A DNA stretch of 64,000 bases from Saccharomonospora viridis DSM 43017 (GTDB taxonomy: Bacteria; Actinomycetota; Actinomycetes; Mycobacteriales; Pseudonocardiaceae). Below the pieces are notes generated by a model. That model saw nothing but the letters and a program-made list of their open reading frames with translations. It was not told the DNA's origin and did no database searches. Positions 9,387 through 19,257 of this stretch are shown here, piece by piece; the first letter of the stretch is position 1, and every line of letters starts with the position of its first letter. The stretch is from NCBI RefSeq assembly GCF_000023865.1, contig NC_013159.1, forward strand, positions 1,390,001-1,454,000. Reading direction: 5' to 3'. Made by a program: the position numbers and the translations under genes.

Positions 9387-10139
9387 GTGGTAGACGCGAC
9401 ACCCCCCGTGTTCCTCGTGCCGTCGTTGCCCGACACCGGTTTCGCGGTGCTCGAGGGCGAGGAGGCACACCACGCCGTCACCGTGCGCAGGCTCCGGGAG
9501 GGTGAACGGCTGGCGTTGTCCGACGGTCGTGGCGGACTGGCCGACTGCGTGGCCCATGCCGTGCATCCGGGTCGGAACCCCACCGTGGAACTGCGGGTGG
9601 AGACGACACGTCACGTGTCCGCTCCGGCGCTTCGGGTCACGGTCGCGCAGGCCTTGGCGAAAGGCGACCGCGGGGAGCTGGCGGTGGAGACGGCCACCGA
9701 GGCCGGAGTCGATGCCGTCGTGCCGTGGCGGGCCGCTCGCAGCGTGGCGCGTTGGGACGACGGCCCCCGGGGTGCCAAGGCGTTGGCGAAATGGCGTGCC
9801 ACCGCGCGTGCGGCGGCCAAACAGGCACGTCGGGCCTGGGTGCCCGAGGTGACCGAGCCGATGACCACCCGACAGCTCGCGGCCAGGATCGCCGAGACCG
9901 ATCTCGCGCTGGTACTCGACGGGGACGCCTCCGAGTCCTTCGTCGACGTCGATTTCCCGGAGGAAGGGGAACTCCTGCTCGTCGTGGGTCCCGAAGGCGG
10001 TGTCGCGCCCGAGGAGCGTGCCACGTTCGTGGAGGCGGGTGCGCGCTGTGTTCGGTTGGGACCGACGGTGTTACGGACTTCCACGGCGGCCACGGTGGCG
10101 CTCGGCGCGCTCGGTGCGCTGACTGCACGATGGGGGTAG
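9387..10139 (+). CDS. rsmE: 16S rRNA (uracil(1498)-N3)-methyltransferase RsmE
   Basis: 250 residues. An N-terminal PUA-like part (FAVLEGEEAHHAVTVRRLREG) is followed by a SPOUT methyltransferase domain. The knot motifs are LLLVVGPEGGVAPEE and CVRLGPTVLRTSTAATVAL, which bind S-adenosylmethionine. It methylates U1498 of 16S rRNA in the assembled 30S subunit. GTG start 24 bp after dnaJ; probably in the hrcA-dnaJ operon, as in mycobacteria (Rv2372c). Confidence 0.95.
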   Translation: MVDATPPVFLVPSLPDTGFAVLEGEEAHHAVTVRRLREGERLALSDGRGGLADCVAHAVHPGRNPTVELRVETTRHVSAPALRVTVAQALAKGDRGELAVETATEAGVDAVVPWRAARSVARWDDGPRGAKALAKWRATARAAAKQARRAWVPEVTEPMTTRQLAARIAETDLALVLDGDASESFVDVDFPEEGELLLVVGPEGGVAPEERATFVEAGARCVRLGPTVLRTSTAATVALGALGALTARWG

Positions 10140-10427
10140 GCCGAACGGGCGGTCGTTGAATAGAGCGAGCGACATAAGTCTTGTGTTTTCTTCGTGTTCT
10201 GCTTCGCAGGTGGCCTTGTGCCCCCTACGCTTGCCACACTTGCGCAGCGCGCGATTCTCGCGCGGGGCAAGGACCCGCCGGACACCTCCCCCTCGGTCCG
10301 GCGGAGCCGCGGAGGCGGGTGGAGTGACCCCCAGGCTGCACCGCCCCGCGGCGCCCGCGCCGGCGGGACGGGACAGAATGGACTCCAGGGTGGGACCACA
10401 CCGCGACATACGACGCCGGGAGGGCTT

Positions 10428-10820
10428 GTGAGCGAGCGCGACGCCACCGAGGACACCACCGCCGACAACGGCTCAGAAACGTTGTTCGAGCGGATCATCG
10501 CCAGGGAGATCCCCGCTGACATCGTCTACGAGACCGACACCACGATCGCGTTCCGCGACATCAAGCCGCAGGCCGCCACGCACGTCCTCGTGGTCCCCAA
10601 GACCCGCTACCGGAATGTCGCCGAACTGGCCGCCGCCGATCCGCGGTTGCTGGCCGACGTCATAGCCACGGCGGGCAAGGTCGCGGAGCTGGAGGGGCTG
10701 GGCAACGGTTATCGAGTGGTGTTCAACACCGGTGCCGATGCGGGACAGACGGTGTTCCACGTGCACGCCCACCTGCTCGGTGGGGAACAGCTCGGTCCGT
10801 TCGGTCGTTACTCCCAATGA
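10428..10820 (+). CDS. HIT-family (histidine triad) nucleotide-binding protein
   Basis: 130 residues. ETLFERIIAREIPADIVYETD is the usual HIT N-terminus, and the triad is VFHVHAHLLGG. The closest relatives are HinT-type purine nucleoside phosphoramidases, which cleave AMP-lysine and related adenylates. The GTG start at 10428 has GGGAGGG about 5 bp upstream; a longer open frame to 10194 is non-coding in character. The 288 bp between rsmE and this gene show no gene or clear site. Confidence 0.93.
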   Translation: MSERDATEDTTADNGSETLFERIIAREIPADIVYETDTTIAFRDIKPQAATHVLVVPKTRYRNVAELAAADPRLLADVIATAGKVAELEGLGNGYRVVFNTGADAGQTVFHVHAHLLGGEQLGPFGRYSQ

Positions 10821-10933
10821 GGTGTGAGAAGCGGGTAAACTCCTGTGCCCCAACACGATCGGTGCTATTAGCATTGACGTGTCTGTCCTGTTGTCGACCA
10901 GCACGAACGTGCAGAAAGTAGGCCCGAGGCCAC

Positions 10934-11983
10934 GTGGCCGGAACCGAACCGCTGCGATCCACGAAAGCCACAGCGCCCCAGGAACGTTCGGCGCAGTCGA
11001 AGTTCTCGATCCCCGATGCCGCCGTGCTCGTGTTGCTCGGCTCGGGGGATGAGAACCTGCGTGTCGCCGAGGAGCTGCTGGACGCCGACGTTCATGTTCG
11101 TGGCAATGAGGTTACGTTGACAGGGTCGGCCGGTGACGTGGCGTTCGCCGGGCGGGTGTTCGAGGAGTTGATGACTCTGGCTCAGCGGGGCCAGCAGGTG
11201 AGTCCTGACACTGTTCGTCGCACCGTGACCATGCTCTCGTCGGGGAGTTCCGACTCGCCCGCCGAGGTCCTCAGCATGAACGTCTTGTCGCGGCGCGGCC
11301 GCACGATCCGTCCCAAGACGTTGAACCAGAAACGGTACGTCGACGCCATCGACCAGTACACGGTGGTGTTCGGCGTCGGCCCGGCGGGTACGGGAAAGAC
11401 GTACTTGGCCATGGCCAAGGCCGTGCAGGCGCTGCAGAGCAAGCAGGTCACGCGCATCATCCTGACCAGGCCCGCCGTCGAAGCGGGGGAGCGGCTGGGA
11501 TACCTACCCGGCACGCTGTACGAGAAGATCGACCCGTACCTGCGGCCGTTGTACGACGCGTTGCACGACATGGTCGACCCGGAGTCGATCCCGAGGTTGA
11601 TGCAGTCGGGCACCATCGAGATCGCCCCTTTGGCCTACATGAGGGGGCGGACGTTGAACGACGCGTTCATCATCCTCGACGAGGCCCAGAACACCACTCC
11701 CGAGCAGATGAAGATGTTCCTCACTCGGCTCGGCTTCGGATCCAAGATCGTGGTGACCGGCGATGTGACGCAGGTCGATCTGCCGAACGGGCAGCGTAGC
11801 GGGCTACGAGTGGTGCGTGAGATCCTCGAAGGCGTGAACGACCTGCACTTCTCCACTCTGACGAGTCATGACGTGGTCCGGCACAAGCTGGTGGGCGACA
11901 TCGTCGACGCCTACGAGAAGTGGCAGGCGACGCAGGAGGGTGCCGACGAGGTTTCGGCGGCCGGTGGGCGAGGTCGTCGGTGA
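10934..11983 (+). CDS. phoH: PhoH-like ATPase
   Basis: 349 residues. An N-terminal region of about 120 residues is followed by the PhoH P-loop domain, with Walker [17 protein letters not shown] and Walker [18 protein letters not shown]. The family couples ATP hydrolysis to RNA handling and sits next to ybeY in many bacteria, suggesting a role in rRNA or RNA metabolism. GTG start with an AGTAGG ribosome site. The stop overlaps the ybeY start by 4 bp (GTGA), indicating translational coupling. Confidence 0.95.
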   Translation: MAGTEPLRSTKATAPQERSAQSKFSIPDAAVLVLLGSGDENLRVAEELLDADVHVRGNEVTLTGSAGDVAFAGRVFEELMTLAQRGQQVSPDTVRRTVTMLSSGSSDSPAEVLSMNVLSRRGRTIRPKTLNQKRYVDAIDQYTVVFGVGPAGTGKTYLAMAKAVQALQSKQVTRIILTRPAVEAGERLGYLPGTLYEKIDPYLRPLYDALHDMVDPESIPRLMQSGTIEIAPLAYMRGRTLNDAFIILDEAQNTTPEQMKMFLTRLGFGSKIVVTGDVTQVDLPNGQRSGLRVVREILEGVNDLHFSTLTSHDVVRHKLVGDIVDAYEKWQATQEGADEVSAAGGRGRR

Positions 11984-12531
11984 GTATCGAGATCGCCAAT
12001 GAATCCGGGATCGACGTCGACGAGGCGTCGATCGTGTCGGCTGCTCGGTTCGCGTTGGACCGCATGGAGGTCAGTCCGCTCGCCGAGCTGTCGATCGTGC
12101 TGGTCACGCTCGACGTGATGGAAGACCTGCACGAGCGGTGGATGGATCTTCCCGGGCCCACCGACGTGATGGCGTTCCCCATGGACGAGCTGGAGGTGGG
12201 CCGTCGCCCCGACGCGGCGGAGCCGTCACCCGCACTGCTCGGCGACATCGTGCTCTGCCCTGCGTTCGCGAAGGACCAGGCGCGCAAGGCCGGACATTCC
12301 CTGCTGGACGAGCTTCATCTGCTCACCGTGCACGGGGTGTTGCACCTGCTCGGCTACGACCATGCCGAGCCGGAAGAGGAACGCGAGATGTTCGCTCTCC
12401 AAAACCGCATCCTGGCCGATTTCCAGGACATGCTCGCCGCTGCGCGGAAGCAGGACGTCCAGCGCAGCAGCGACGACCGGTTGTTGGGTGCGGCGGGACT
12501 CGACGGAAGGTCTGATTCGGAGACATCGTGA
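11980..12531 (+). CDS. ybeY: Endoribonuclease YbeY (rRNA maturation factor)
   Basis: 183 residues. The zinc-site signature [11 protein letters not shown] (HxxxHxxGYDH) follows DELHLLTV, and the N-terminal half has the usual [20 protein letters not shown]. The enzyme is needed for 16S rRNA 3' processing and ribosome quality control. The GTG start at 11980 is inside the phoH stop. The gene overlaps the next gene by 4 bp, so phoH-ybeY-CBS are coupled. Confidence 0.96.
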   Translation: MSIEIANESGIDVDEASIVSAARFALDRMEVSPLAELSIVLVTLDVMEDLHERWMDLPGPTDVMAFPMDELEVGRRPDAAEPSPALLGDIVLCPAFAKDQARKAGHSLLDELHLLTVHGVLHLLGYDHAEPEEEREMFALQNRILADFQDMLAAARKQDVQRSSDDRLLGAAGLDGRSDSETS

Positions 12532-13901
12532 CCTCTTCGGCCACCGTCTTGGTCGTGGCAGTCCTGCTCGTGCTGTTCGGTGGGGTCTTCGCGGCGGCTG
12601 ATGCGGCCATCAGCACGGCATCGGTCGCGCGGGCCGAGGGCCTGGAGCGGATGGGGCGGACCGGGGCTCGGCAGCTTCTTCTGGTACTCCGCGACCGCAC
12701 CCGGCACATGAACCTGCTGTTGCTGTTGCGGATGGGCTGCGAGCTGACCGCCACCGTGCTCGCCACCGTGGTGGCGTTGCGTTGGATCGAGCCCGAATGG
12801 CTCGCGCTGTTGCTCGTCGCCGTCGTCATGGCGCTGGTCAGCTACGTGCTGGTCGGTGTCGGCCCCCGTACCGTGGGTAGGCAGCACCCGTATCGGGTCG
12901 GCCTCATCGTGGCGGGGCCGGTACGGGTGTTGGGGACCGTGCTCGGACCGCTGAGCAGGCTGCTCATCGTGCTCGGCAACGCCATCACGCCGGGTGGAGG
13001 GTTTCGGGAAGGTCCGTTCACGAGCGAGGCGGAGCTTCGGGAACTCGTCGATCTCGCGGAGAAACGCGGTGTCGTGGGCACCGACGAGCGCGAGATGATC
13101 CATTCGGTGTTCGAGCTCGGGGACACGGTGGCGCGTGAGGTGATGGTGCCGCGCACCGAGATCGTGTGGATCGAGCAGAACAAGACCGTGCGGCAGGCGT
13201 TGGCTCTGTCCATGCGGACCGGATTCACCCGCATTCCCGTGATCGGTGAGTCGGTGGACGAGATCGTCGGTGTGGTGAACCTCAAGGACCTCGTGCGGGC
13301 GGCCATCGCCGAGGACGGCACCACCCGTGAGGTCAGGGAGTTGATGATCCCCGCCGATTTCGTGCCCGACTCCAAACGCCTCGACAGCCTGCTGAAGCAC
13401 ATGCAGGTCTCCCGTCACCACATGGTCATCGCTGTGGACGAGTACGGAGGTACGGCCGGGCTCGTCACCATCGAGGACATCCTGGAAGAGATCGTCGGTG
13501 AGATCACCGACGAATCCGACACCGACGAACGGCCACCCGTCGAATACGTCGACGACCAGGTGGTGCGGGTCTCCTCGCGATTGGGGATCGACGACCTGGG
13601 TGAGTTGTTCGACGTCGACCTGTCGGAACACGACGTGGAGACGGTCGGCGGTCTCCTCGCCCAGCGGCTGGGCCGTGTCCCGTTGCCCGGCGCGGAGGCC
13701 GAGATCAACGGACTGCGGCTACGCGCGGAGGGTGGCAAGGACCGTCGGGGCCGCATGAGGATCACGACCGTGGTCGTGCGGGCGGCGGACGGGCGCCCCA
13801 TCGGCCCCGGTACCCCCGATACCGCCGAGAACCGTAGTGACCGCGGCGATCGCAACGACCGTGACGGTCGCAACGACCGTGAGACCGGGACAGGAGAGTG
13901 A
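12528..13901 (+). CDS. CBS-domain integral membrane protein (CNNM/HlyC/CorC family)
   Basis: 457 residues. The N-terminal DUF21/CNNM membrane domain has about four hydrophobic segments (for example [22 protein letters not shown]). A CBS pair follows ([16 protein letters not shown] and [19 protein letters not shown]), then a CorC-type C-terminal domain ([20 protein letters not shown]). The last 40 residues are a charged Asp/Arg/Asn-rich tail. The family is linked to Mg2+ or Co2+ efflux, and older annotations call it hemolysin. Start GTG overlaps ybeY by 4 bp. Confidence 0.92.
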   Translation: MTSSATVLVVAVLLVLFGGVFAAADAAISTASVARAEGLERMGRTGARQLLLVLRDRTRHMNLLLLLRMGCELTATVLATVVALRWIEPEWLALLLVAVVMALVSYVLVGVGPRTVGRQHPYRVGLIVAGPVRVLGTVLGPLSRLLIVLGNAITPGGGFREGPFTSEAELRELVDLAEKRGVVGTDEREMIHSVFELGDTVAREVMVPRTEIVWIEQNKTVRQALALSMRTGFTRIPVIGESVDEIVGVVNLKDLVRAAIAEDGTTREVRELMIPADFVPDSKRLDSLLKHMQVSRHHMVIAVDEYGGTAGLVTIEDILEEIVGEITDESDTDERPPVEYVDDQVVRVSSRLGIDDLGELFDVDLSEHDVETVGGLLAQRLGRVPLPGAEAEINGLRLRAEGGKDRRGRMRITTVVVRAADGRPIGPGTPDTAENRSDRGDRNDRDGRNDRETGTGE

Positions 13902-13904
13902 AGC

Positions 13905-14240
13905 ATGCCTGACCTCGACCCCGAGGACGAGAAACTGATCACTTTGGCGCGTTCGGCACGTGCCAGGACGCAGGCGGCCGAAGGGGCGGCCGTGCGTGAC
14001 ACCGACGGCCGCACGTACGTCGCCACGACGGTGGAGCTGCCGTCACTGAAGCTGACCGCCTTGCAGGCCGCAGTGGCCGCGGCGGTGTCCAGTGGAGTCG
14101 AGAGCCTGGATGCCGCTGTCGTGGTGACGGAGGAGAACACGGTGCAGGAGGCGTCGGTGCGGGCGGTACGCGATCTCGCGGCGCAAGCCCCGATCCTGCG
14201 AGCCGATTCGTCCGGGACTGTGCAGGAGACGCTACGGTGA
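13905..14240 (+). CDS. Small conserved protein between the CBS protein and Era, cytidine-deaminase-like without the active site
   Basis: 111 residues. ARTQAAEGAAVRDTDGRTYVA and LTALQAAVAAAVSSGVESLDA resemble the start of a cytidine deaminase fold. The zinc-binding HAE and PCxxC motifs of active enzymes are absent, so catalysis is unlikely. Its position (before era, overlapping it by 4 bp, 3 bp after the CBS gene) is conserved in actinobacteria (Rv2365c region). Function unknown. Confidence 0.75.
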   Translation: MPDLDPEDEKLITLARSARARTQAAEGAAVRDTDGRTYVATTVELPSLKLTALQAAVAAAVSSGVESLDAAVVVTEENTVQEASVRAVRDLAAQAPILRADSSGTVQETLR

Positions 14241-15139
14241 GCGAGGCTGAGCATCGCTCGGGGTTCGCGTGTTTCGTCGGCAGGCCCAACGCCGGCAAGT
14301 CCACGCTGACCAACGCGCTGGTGGGTTCGAAGGTCGCCATCACGTCGAGCAAACCGCAGACCACCCGGCACGCCATCCGCGGCATCGTGCACCGGGAGGA
14401 TGCGCAGCTCATCATCGTGGACACCCCGGGGCTGCATCGCCCCCGCACGCTGTTGGGCCAACGTCTCAACGACATCGTGCGGGCCACGTGGTCCGAGGTG
14501 GACGTCGTCGGTTTCTGTGTGCCGGCGGACGAGAAGATCGGGCCGGGTGACCGGTTCATCGCCAACGAACTGACGAAGATCGCGCGTCGGACACCGGTGC
14601 TCGGCATCGTCACGAAGACCGACCTCGTGAGCAAGGAGCAGGTCGCCAAACAACTGCTCGCCTTGCAGGACGTCATGGACTTCGCCGACCTGATCCCCGT
14701 GTCGGCCGTCGACGGCTACCAGGTGGACACGTTGGCGGATCTGTTGGTGGCGCGGCTGCCGGAGGGGCCGGAGCTGTATCCGGACGGGGACCTCACGGAC
14801 GAACCCGAGCAGACGCTGGTGGCGGAGCTGATCCGAGAGGCGGCGTTGGAAGGTGTGCGCGACGAGCTTCCGCATTCCATCGCCGTGGTCGTCGAGGAGA
14901 TGTATCCGCGTCCCGGCCGCGACGACCTCGTCGACATCTACGCCCACGTGTATGTGGAGCGCCCCAGTCAGCGGGGCATCGTGCTCGGTCACCGCGGCAG
15001 TCGACTCAAGGACGTCGGAGCGCGGGCTCGTCGACAGATCGAGGCGTTGCTGGGCAGCAAGGTGTACCTCGACCTGCACGTCAAGGTGGCCAAAGACTGG
15101 CAACGTGATCCGAAGCAACTCCGCCGACTCGGTTTCTGA
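14237..15139 (+). CDS. era: GTPase Era
   Basis: 300 residues. G1 is GRPNAGKS and the switch/G2 region is KPQTTRHAIRG. G3 is DTPGLH and G4 is TKTD. A C-terminal KH domain contains IVLGHRGSRLKDVGARARRQIEALLG. Era binds the 3' end of 16S rRNA during 30S assembly, matching the neighbouring ybeY and rsmE. GTG start overlaps the upstream gene by 4 bp. Confidence 0.97.
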   Translation: MSEAEHRSGFACFVGRPNAGKSTLTNALVGSKVAITSSKPQTTRHAIRGIVHREDAQLIIVDTPGLHRPRTLLGQRLNDIVRATWSEVDVVGFCVPADEKIGPGDRFIANELTKIARRTPVLGIVTKTDLVSKEQVAKQLLALQDVMDFADLIPVSAVDGYQVDTLADLLVARLPEGPELYPDGDLTDEPEQTLVAELIREAALEGVRDELPHSIAVVVEEMYPRPGRDDLVDIYAHVYVERPSQRGIVLGHRGSRLKDVGARARRQIEALLGSKVYLDLHVKVAKDWQRDPKQLRRLGF

Positions 15140-15189
15140 GTGATCAGGTAGTCTCTCGCGCGTCCGTCACCACCCTGGGGGAGAGCCAT

Positions 15190-16020
15190 ATGACTAATCC
15201 CTACAGCCAACAGCCTTTCGGTCAGCAGCCCGCGGGCTTCGGTCAGCAAGCACAGCCGGGCCAGCAGGCGTTCGGTCAGCAAGCACAGCCGGGCCAGCAG
15301 CCGTTCGGTCAGCAAGGTCAGCAAGGTCAGCAAGGTCAGCAGGTCCAGCAGCCGTTCGGACAGCCGTCGCCGTCCGGTGGCTTCCCGCAACAGCCGTTCC
15401 CACCGTCCGGTGGCTTCCCGCAGCAGCCGGGACAGCCGTACGGCGTGCCGGGAGGATTTCCCGGTCAACCGCCCATGGGCGCACCGGCCTTCCCCGGGCA
15501 GGCACGCATCGTCGTGCCGGGTGCACAGATCCAATTCCCGAACACGGGACCGTTGGTGCTGGGCACCATGGGCAGTCGTTTCCTCGCCCGCCTCGTCGAC
15601 GGTCTCATCATTGGTTTCCCCCTCGGGATCATCATGATGATCCTGCAGTTCGCGGTGGTCGCCTCTGACCCGGACATGTGGTGGGTCGTGCTTTTGATGG
15701 CGCCGCTCTACTCCATCACGATGCTGCTCTACGAGGGCATGATGATCTCCTCGCGGGGCGCCACGGTGGGCAAGAGTGTCGCCGGGCTCCGGGTCGTCAC
15801 GGCCAACTCGGCCGGCCAGCACGGTGCGGGGACCGGCAGCGGTCCCGCGTTCACCCGGATCGCGGTGATGATCCTGCCCGCTCTGGTGCCGTTCCTCGGC
15901 GGTTTCATCTCCTTGCTGATGATGCTGTCGCCGTTCTTCGACGAGCAGGCCAGGCAGGGGTGGCACGACAAGGCCGCCAAGACGTACGTGATCTCCACCA
16001 AGGCGATGCCGATGTACTGA
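15190..16020 (+). CDS. RDD-family membrane protein with a Gln/Gly/Pro-rich N-terminal repeat region
   Basis: 276 residues. Residues 1-100 are low-complexity repeats of GQQ, AQPGQQ and FGQQ units, then GGFPQQP repeats. From about residue 125 comes an RDD domain with three hydrophobic segments (GLIIGFPLGIIMMILQFAVV, WWVVLLMAPLYSITMLLYEG, FTRIAVMILPALVPFLGGFI). The RDD hallmark is SRFLARLVDGLI. The disordered N-terminus is common in actinobacterial RDD proteins. A strong ribosome site (GGGGGAG) precedes the ATG. Function not known. Confidence 0.88.
   Translation: MTNPYSQQPFGQQPAGFGQQAQPGQQAFGQQAQPGQQPFGQQGQQGQQGQQVQQPFGQPSPSGGFPQQPFPPSGGFPQQPGQPYGVPGGFPGQPPMGAPAFPGQARIVVPGAQIQFPNTGPLVLGTMGSRFLARLVDGLIIGFPLGIIMMILQFAVVASDPDMWWVVLLMAPLYSITMLLYEGMMISSRGATVGKSVAGLRVVTANSAGQHGAGTGSGPAFTRIAVMILPALVPFLGGFISLLMMLSPFFDEQARQGWHDKAAKTYVISTKAMPMY
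15241..15345 (+). repeat. Tandem repeats coding for the Gln/Gly-rich region
   Basis: A 36-bp unit beginning GGTCAGCAAGCACAGCCGGG is present twice, followed by four or five copies of the 9-bp unit GGTCAGCAA. Copy number is likely to vary between strains by slippage and stays in frame. Confidence 0.85.
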
Positions 16021-16045
16021 CGGCCCTCGGCAGTGATTTGCGGAT

Positions 16046-16082
16046 CGACCGGTCGTGACATGCTCTGTGTCACGACCGGTCG
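16046..16082 (+). terminator. Strong hairpin between the RDD gene and recO
   Basis: Perfect 15-bp inverted repeat CGACCGGTCGTGACA / TGTCACGACCGGTCG with a 7-nt loop, 25 bp after the RDD stop. No long T tract follows, as is common for high-GC actinobacterial terminators. Confidence 0.8.
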
Positions 16083-16205
16083 TCGTGTTCGGTACCGTCG
16101 CTCGTCGAGCGTCCTGTGGTGGTCCACGTGCCCGCGGCCCGCCCGGCTGGAGTGGTGGCGGGCCTGATGCGCGGGAGTGTCCCCGTCACGTGGGACGATG
16201 GGACC

Positions 16206-17057
16206 GTGAGTCTGTATCGGGACACCGGCGTGGTGCTGCGGGGGCACAAGCTCGGTGAGGCCGACCGCATCATCACGTTGCTCACTCGGCGGCACGGCAA
16301 GGTTCGGGCGGTCGCCAAGGGTGTGCGACGCACGACATCCCGTTTCGGTGCTCGACTGGAGCCGTTCGGGCATGTCGACGTGCAGTTCTACACGGGACGC
16401 ACGCTGGACGTCATCACGCAGGTCGAGACCGTGGACGCGTTCGCGCTGCCCATCGTCGGGGACTACCAGCGCTACACGGCCGCCAGCGCCATCACCGAGA
16501 CGGCCGACCGGCTCACCGCGGAGGAGGGGCAGCCGGCGCTCAAGTTGTACCTGCTGGTCGTCGGGGCACTACGGGCGTTGGCCGAAGGGCGGCGGGACGC
16601 TTCCTTGGTGCTCGACGCGTTCCTGCTGCGGTCGATGGCGTTCGCCGGATGGGCGCCCGCCATCACCGAATGCGCCCGCTGCGGACAACCCGGCCCGCAC
16701 GGTGCCTTCAACGTCCAGGCCGGTGGCTCGTTGTGCTCGCGCTGCCGTGTCCCCGGGTCGGTGCATCCCTCTCCCGAGGTGCTCGTCCTGCTCGCCGCCT
16801 TGTTGCACGGGGACTGGGAGACCGCCGAGAGCAGTGCCTACGGCGTGCGCCGTGACGTGAGTGGGCTGGTCGCGGCGCATTTGCAGTGGCATCTGGAACG
16901 TCAGCTGAGATCCCTGCCATTCGTGGAACGCCGTACCCGTCAGGCCCCGATCACGGACACGTTAGGGTCGAACACGATGTCCGGCGAGACGGAGGTATCG
17001 AGTGCGGCGCAGGGGACGCGAAGCCGCGAAAGCGCACGTGGAGTTACGGGAGCCTGA
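16206..17057 (+). CDS. recO: DNA repair protein RecO
   Basis: 283 residues. The N-terminal OB fold starts [21 protein letters not shown] Cys4 zinc-binding region (CARCGQPG ... CSRCR) lies near the middle, with a helical remainder. RecO loads RecA on gapped DNA with RecR and anneals strands. The GTG at 16206 matches the family start; the in-frame upstream GTG at 16116 would add 30 unusual residues. The 3' end overlaps uppS by 56 bp. Confidence 0.94.
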   Translation: MSLYRDTGVVLRGHKLGEADRIITLLTRRHGKVRAVAKGVRRTTSRFGARLEPFGHVDVQFYTGRTLDVITQVETVDAFALPIVGDYQRYTAASAITETADRLTAEEGQPALKLYLLVVGALRALAEGRRDASLVLDAFLLRSMAFAGWAPAITECARCGQPGPHGAFNVQAGGSLCSRCRVPGSVHPSPEVLVLLAALLHGDWETAESSAYGVRRDVSGLVAAHLQWHLERQLRSLPFVERRTRQAPITDTLGSNTMSGETEVSSAAQGTRSRESARGVTGA

Positions 17058-17832
17058 TCCTCACCCCTCAGGTGCCAAGCCACCGAACATCCCGCCGGAG
17101 CTGGTCCCGAAACACGTGGCCCTGGTCATGGACGGTAACGGCCGGTGGGCTAACCAGCGGGGACTGCCCCGAATCGAGGGACACAAGCGCGGCGAGGCCG
17201 TAATGATCGACGTCGCCAGCGGCGCGGTGGAGCTCGGCATCAAGTGGCTGTCGGTGTATGCGTTCTCGACGGAGAACTGGAAACGCAGCCCCGACGAAGT
17301 GCGGTTTTTGATGGGCTTCAACCGCGACACCATCCGCAGGCAGGTGGACTACCTGGGGTCGATCGGAGTACGCATCCGCTGGGCTGGTCGCGCTCCGCGG
17401 CTGTGGCGCAGCGTGATCAAGGAGCTGCGGGATGCCGAGGAGAAGACCAAGCACAACACGCGGATGAACATGACGATGTGCGTCAACTACGGGGGGCGCG
17501 CCGAACTCGGGGACGCCGCGCGACGGATCGCGCAACTCGCGGCCGCGGGGAAGATCGATCCGGACAAAGTGGATGATCGGATGCTGGCGAAGTATCTGTA
17601 TCAGCCCGAGATGCCGGACGTGGACCTTTTCCTGCGCCCCTCGGGTGAGCTGCGGACCTCGAATTTCCTGTTGTGGCAGTCCGCGTACGCCGAGTTCGTC
17701 TTCCAGGACACGCTCTTTCCGGATTTCGATCGCAGGAAGTTGTGGGAGGCGTGCCTGGAGTACGCCAAGCGCGACCGTCGCTTCGGGGCCGCGGTGGACG
17801 CCGCCCGCCCGAACGGGGGTGGCTCGACATGA
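17002..17832 (+). CDS. uppS: Cis-prenyltransferase, decaprenyl/undecaprenyl diphosphate synthase
   Basis: 276 residues. The pyrophosphate-binding motif is VMDGNGRWA, followed by FSTENWKR and the C-terminal [24 protein letters not shown]. It elongates an allylic diphosphate with isopentenyl units to make the lipid carrier of cell-wall precursors. The N-terminal 35 residues are basic and variable. The GTG start with GGAGG upstream lies inside recO, an overlap of 56 bp; the same pair (Rv2362c-Rv2361c) is adjacent in mycobacteria. Confidence 0.95.
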   Translation: MRRRGREAAKAHVELREPDPHPSGAKPPNIPPELVPKHVALVMDGNGRWANQRGLPRIEGHKRGEAVMIDVASGAVELGIKWLSVYAFSTENWKRSPDEVRFLMGFNRDTIRRQVDYLGSIGVRIRWAGRAPRLWRSVIKELRDAEEKTKHNTRMNMTMCVNYGGRAELGDAARRIAQLAAAGKIDPDKVDDRMLAKYLYQPEMPDVDLFLRPSGELRTSNFLLWQSAYAEFVFQDTLFPDFDRRKLWEACLEYAKRDRRFGAAVDAARPNGGGST

Positions 17833-18251
17833 TGTCGGAGGCGGTCGACACCGCCGCGCTGCTGACGTCGGCCCAGCAGGCTCTCGAACGGTTCCTGGAT
17901 GTGCGCGTCGACGACGACGGCACGCTCACCTTCTCGCACGCCGACGTCCCGTGCGTGGTGCAGGCCATGCGGTTGGCCGAAGGGTTGTCCGTTTTGAGCC
18001 TGACGTGTGTGGTGGCGTGGGACCTGCCCCATGAGCCCACGGTGGCTGCGACGGTCGCCGAACGTGCGGGGCAGGGCCTGTTCGGCACACTCGGCATCGT
18101 CCCCACCGAACGCGGCATGGATCTCACGTTGCGTTACGCCTTTCCGGCGCAGGGACTCGACGAGAGCGCCCTGGGAACGTTGCTGATGCTCGTGGTGTCC
18201 ACGGCATCACAGATCCGTTCGGAACTGTTGGGGGCGGGACCGAAGCGGTGA
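17829..18251 (+). CDS. Conserved actinobacterial protein, possibly YbjN/T3SS-chaperone-like
   Basis: 140 residues. The pattern is of alternating strands and helices ([56 protein letters not shown]). This resembles the YbjN / secretion-chaperone-like fold, but I cannot assign it firmly. The ATG at 17829 overlaps the uppS stop by 4 bp, so it is coupled to uppS; the equivalent position in M. tuberculosis is Rv2360c. Function unknown. Confidence 0.75.
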   Translation: MMSEAVDTAALLTSAQQALERFLDVRVDDDGTLTFSHADVPCVVQAMRLAEGLSVLSLTCVVAWDLPHEPTVAATVAERAGQGLFGTLGIVPTERGMDLTLRYAFPAQGLDESALGTLLMLVVSTASQIRSELLGAGPKR

Positions 18252-18321
18252 GGAGGGTTTCCGCGCGAGCGGCCGCGGCACTCGACGGGCGATGGTCGCA
18301 TCAGCGGTGGTCGCCCGCGGT

Positions 18322-18345
18322 CCCACCGGCCGTCCGGCGGGTTTT
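18322..18345 (-). terminator. Weak hairpin between the convergent uppS operon and zur
   Basis: CCCACCGG / CCGGCGGG arms (one mismatch) with a CCGT loop, followed by TTTT when read on the plus strand. It could end either transcript. Confidence 0.35.
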
Positions 18346-18383
18346 CGGTTCGCGTTCGTCCGCGCGGGTGGGGACGGTGGAAC

Positions 18384-18812
18384 CTACTTCTTCTCGGCGC
18401 ACGTGGCGCACGTACCGGTGATCTCGACCGTGTGGGCGATGTCGGAGAAGCCGTTGCTCGAGGCGACCTTCTCCGCCCAACGTTCCACGGTGGGACCCTC
18501 CACCTCGACGGTGTATCCGCAGTGTCGACACACCAGGTGGTGATGGTGGTGTGTCGAGCACTGTCGGTAAACGGCCTCGCCGGAGTCCGTCCGCATCACG
18601 TCGATCTCGCCGGCCTCGGACAGTGACTGCAACGTGCGGTAGACGGTGGTCAGGCCGATGCCCTCGCCGCGTTTGCGCAGTTCGTCATGCAGTTCCTGGG
18701 CCGAACGGAAGTCGTCGATCTCGGCGAGGAGGTCCACCACGGCGGCACGCTGCCGTGTTGCCCTCCGCCCCGGCAACGGAGCCCTGGTACGGCGAGTGTC
18801 GGTGGGGTTCAT
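18384..18812 (-). CDS. zur: Fur-family zinc uptake regulator (Zur/FurB)
   Basis: 142 residues. The winged helix contains FRSAQELHDELRKRGEGIGLTTVYRTLQSL. The metal sites are HHHHHLVCRHCGYTVEVEG and CATCAEKK (two CxxC pairs binding structural zinc). Zur represses zinc-uptake genes and zinc-free ribosomal protein paralogues. It overlaps the upstream ArsR/SmtB gene by 4 bp on the same strand. The smtB-zur operon beside glyS is also found in M. tuberculosis (Rv2358-Rv2359), which makes Zur a better call than iron Fur. Confidence 0.92.
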   Translation of the reverse strand: MNPTDTRRTRAPLPGRRATRQRAAVVDLLAEIDDFRSAQELHDELRKRGEGIGLTTVYRTLQSLSEAGEIDVMRTDSGEAVYRQCSTHHHHHLVCRHCGYTVEVEGPTVERWAEKVASSNGFSDIAHTVEITGTCATCAEKK

Positions 18813-19216
18813 ACCGGCTGCGCATCCTCCTGCACGTGTGTGACGGCGTCCACGACGATGTGGGCCAGGTGGTCGTCCACCAAGTGGTACACCACCTCGC
18901 GGCCTCGCCGCTCACCCCGTACCACTCCGGCCGTTTTCAGCACCCGGAGGTGCTGGCTGATCAATGGCTGGGCCATGTTCAGCGCGTCCACCAGTTCGTG
19001 TACGCAGCGTGGACCGTGGTGGAGCTGCAACACGATCGCGATCCGTACGGGGGCGGCCAGCGCTCGCAGAAGTTCACCCGCATCGGTGAGGGTGGCGGCC
19101 GAGGGCGGTGCGACAGCGGCCGGAGGTTGCCGTCCGGGGGAGTGCTCTCGGCGTTCGCCCAGTTCACTGGCGTCAGACGAGCCCGAACGCGTCGCGTCGG
19201 AGCTCGCCGTCGCCAT
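18809..19216 (-). CDS. smtB: ArsR/SmtB-family metalloregulator
   Basis: 135 residues. A disordered N-terminus of about 40 residues is followed by the ArsR winged helix: ELLRALAAPVRIAIVLQL, then CVHELVDALNMAQPLISQHLRVLKTAGVV. Zinc ligands are likely in the C-terminal helix VYHLVDDHLAHIVVDAVTHV, where the spaced Asp/His pattern matches SmtB alpha5 sites. It would sense zinc and control the smtB-zur operon. The ATG at 19216 was chosen because a GGAG site lies upstream and longer starts would run through the operator palindrome. Confidence 0.88.
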   Translation of the reverse strand: MATASSDATRSGSSDASELGERREHSPGRQPPAAVAPPSAATLTDAGELLRALAAPVRIAIVLQLHHGPRCVHELVDALNMAQPLISQHLRVLKTAGVVRGERRGREVVYHLVDDHLAHIVVDAVTHVQEDAQPV

Positions 19217-19257
19217 GATGCTCTCCAACCTTGATTGTCCTGCAGCGTTCGGGAAGT

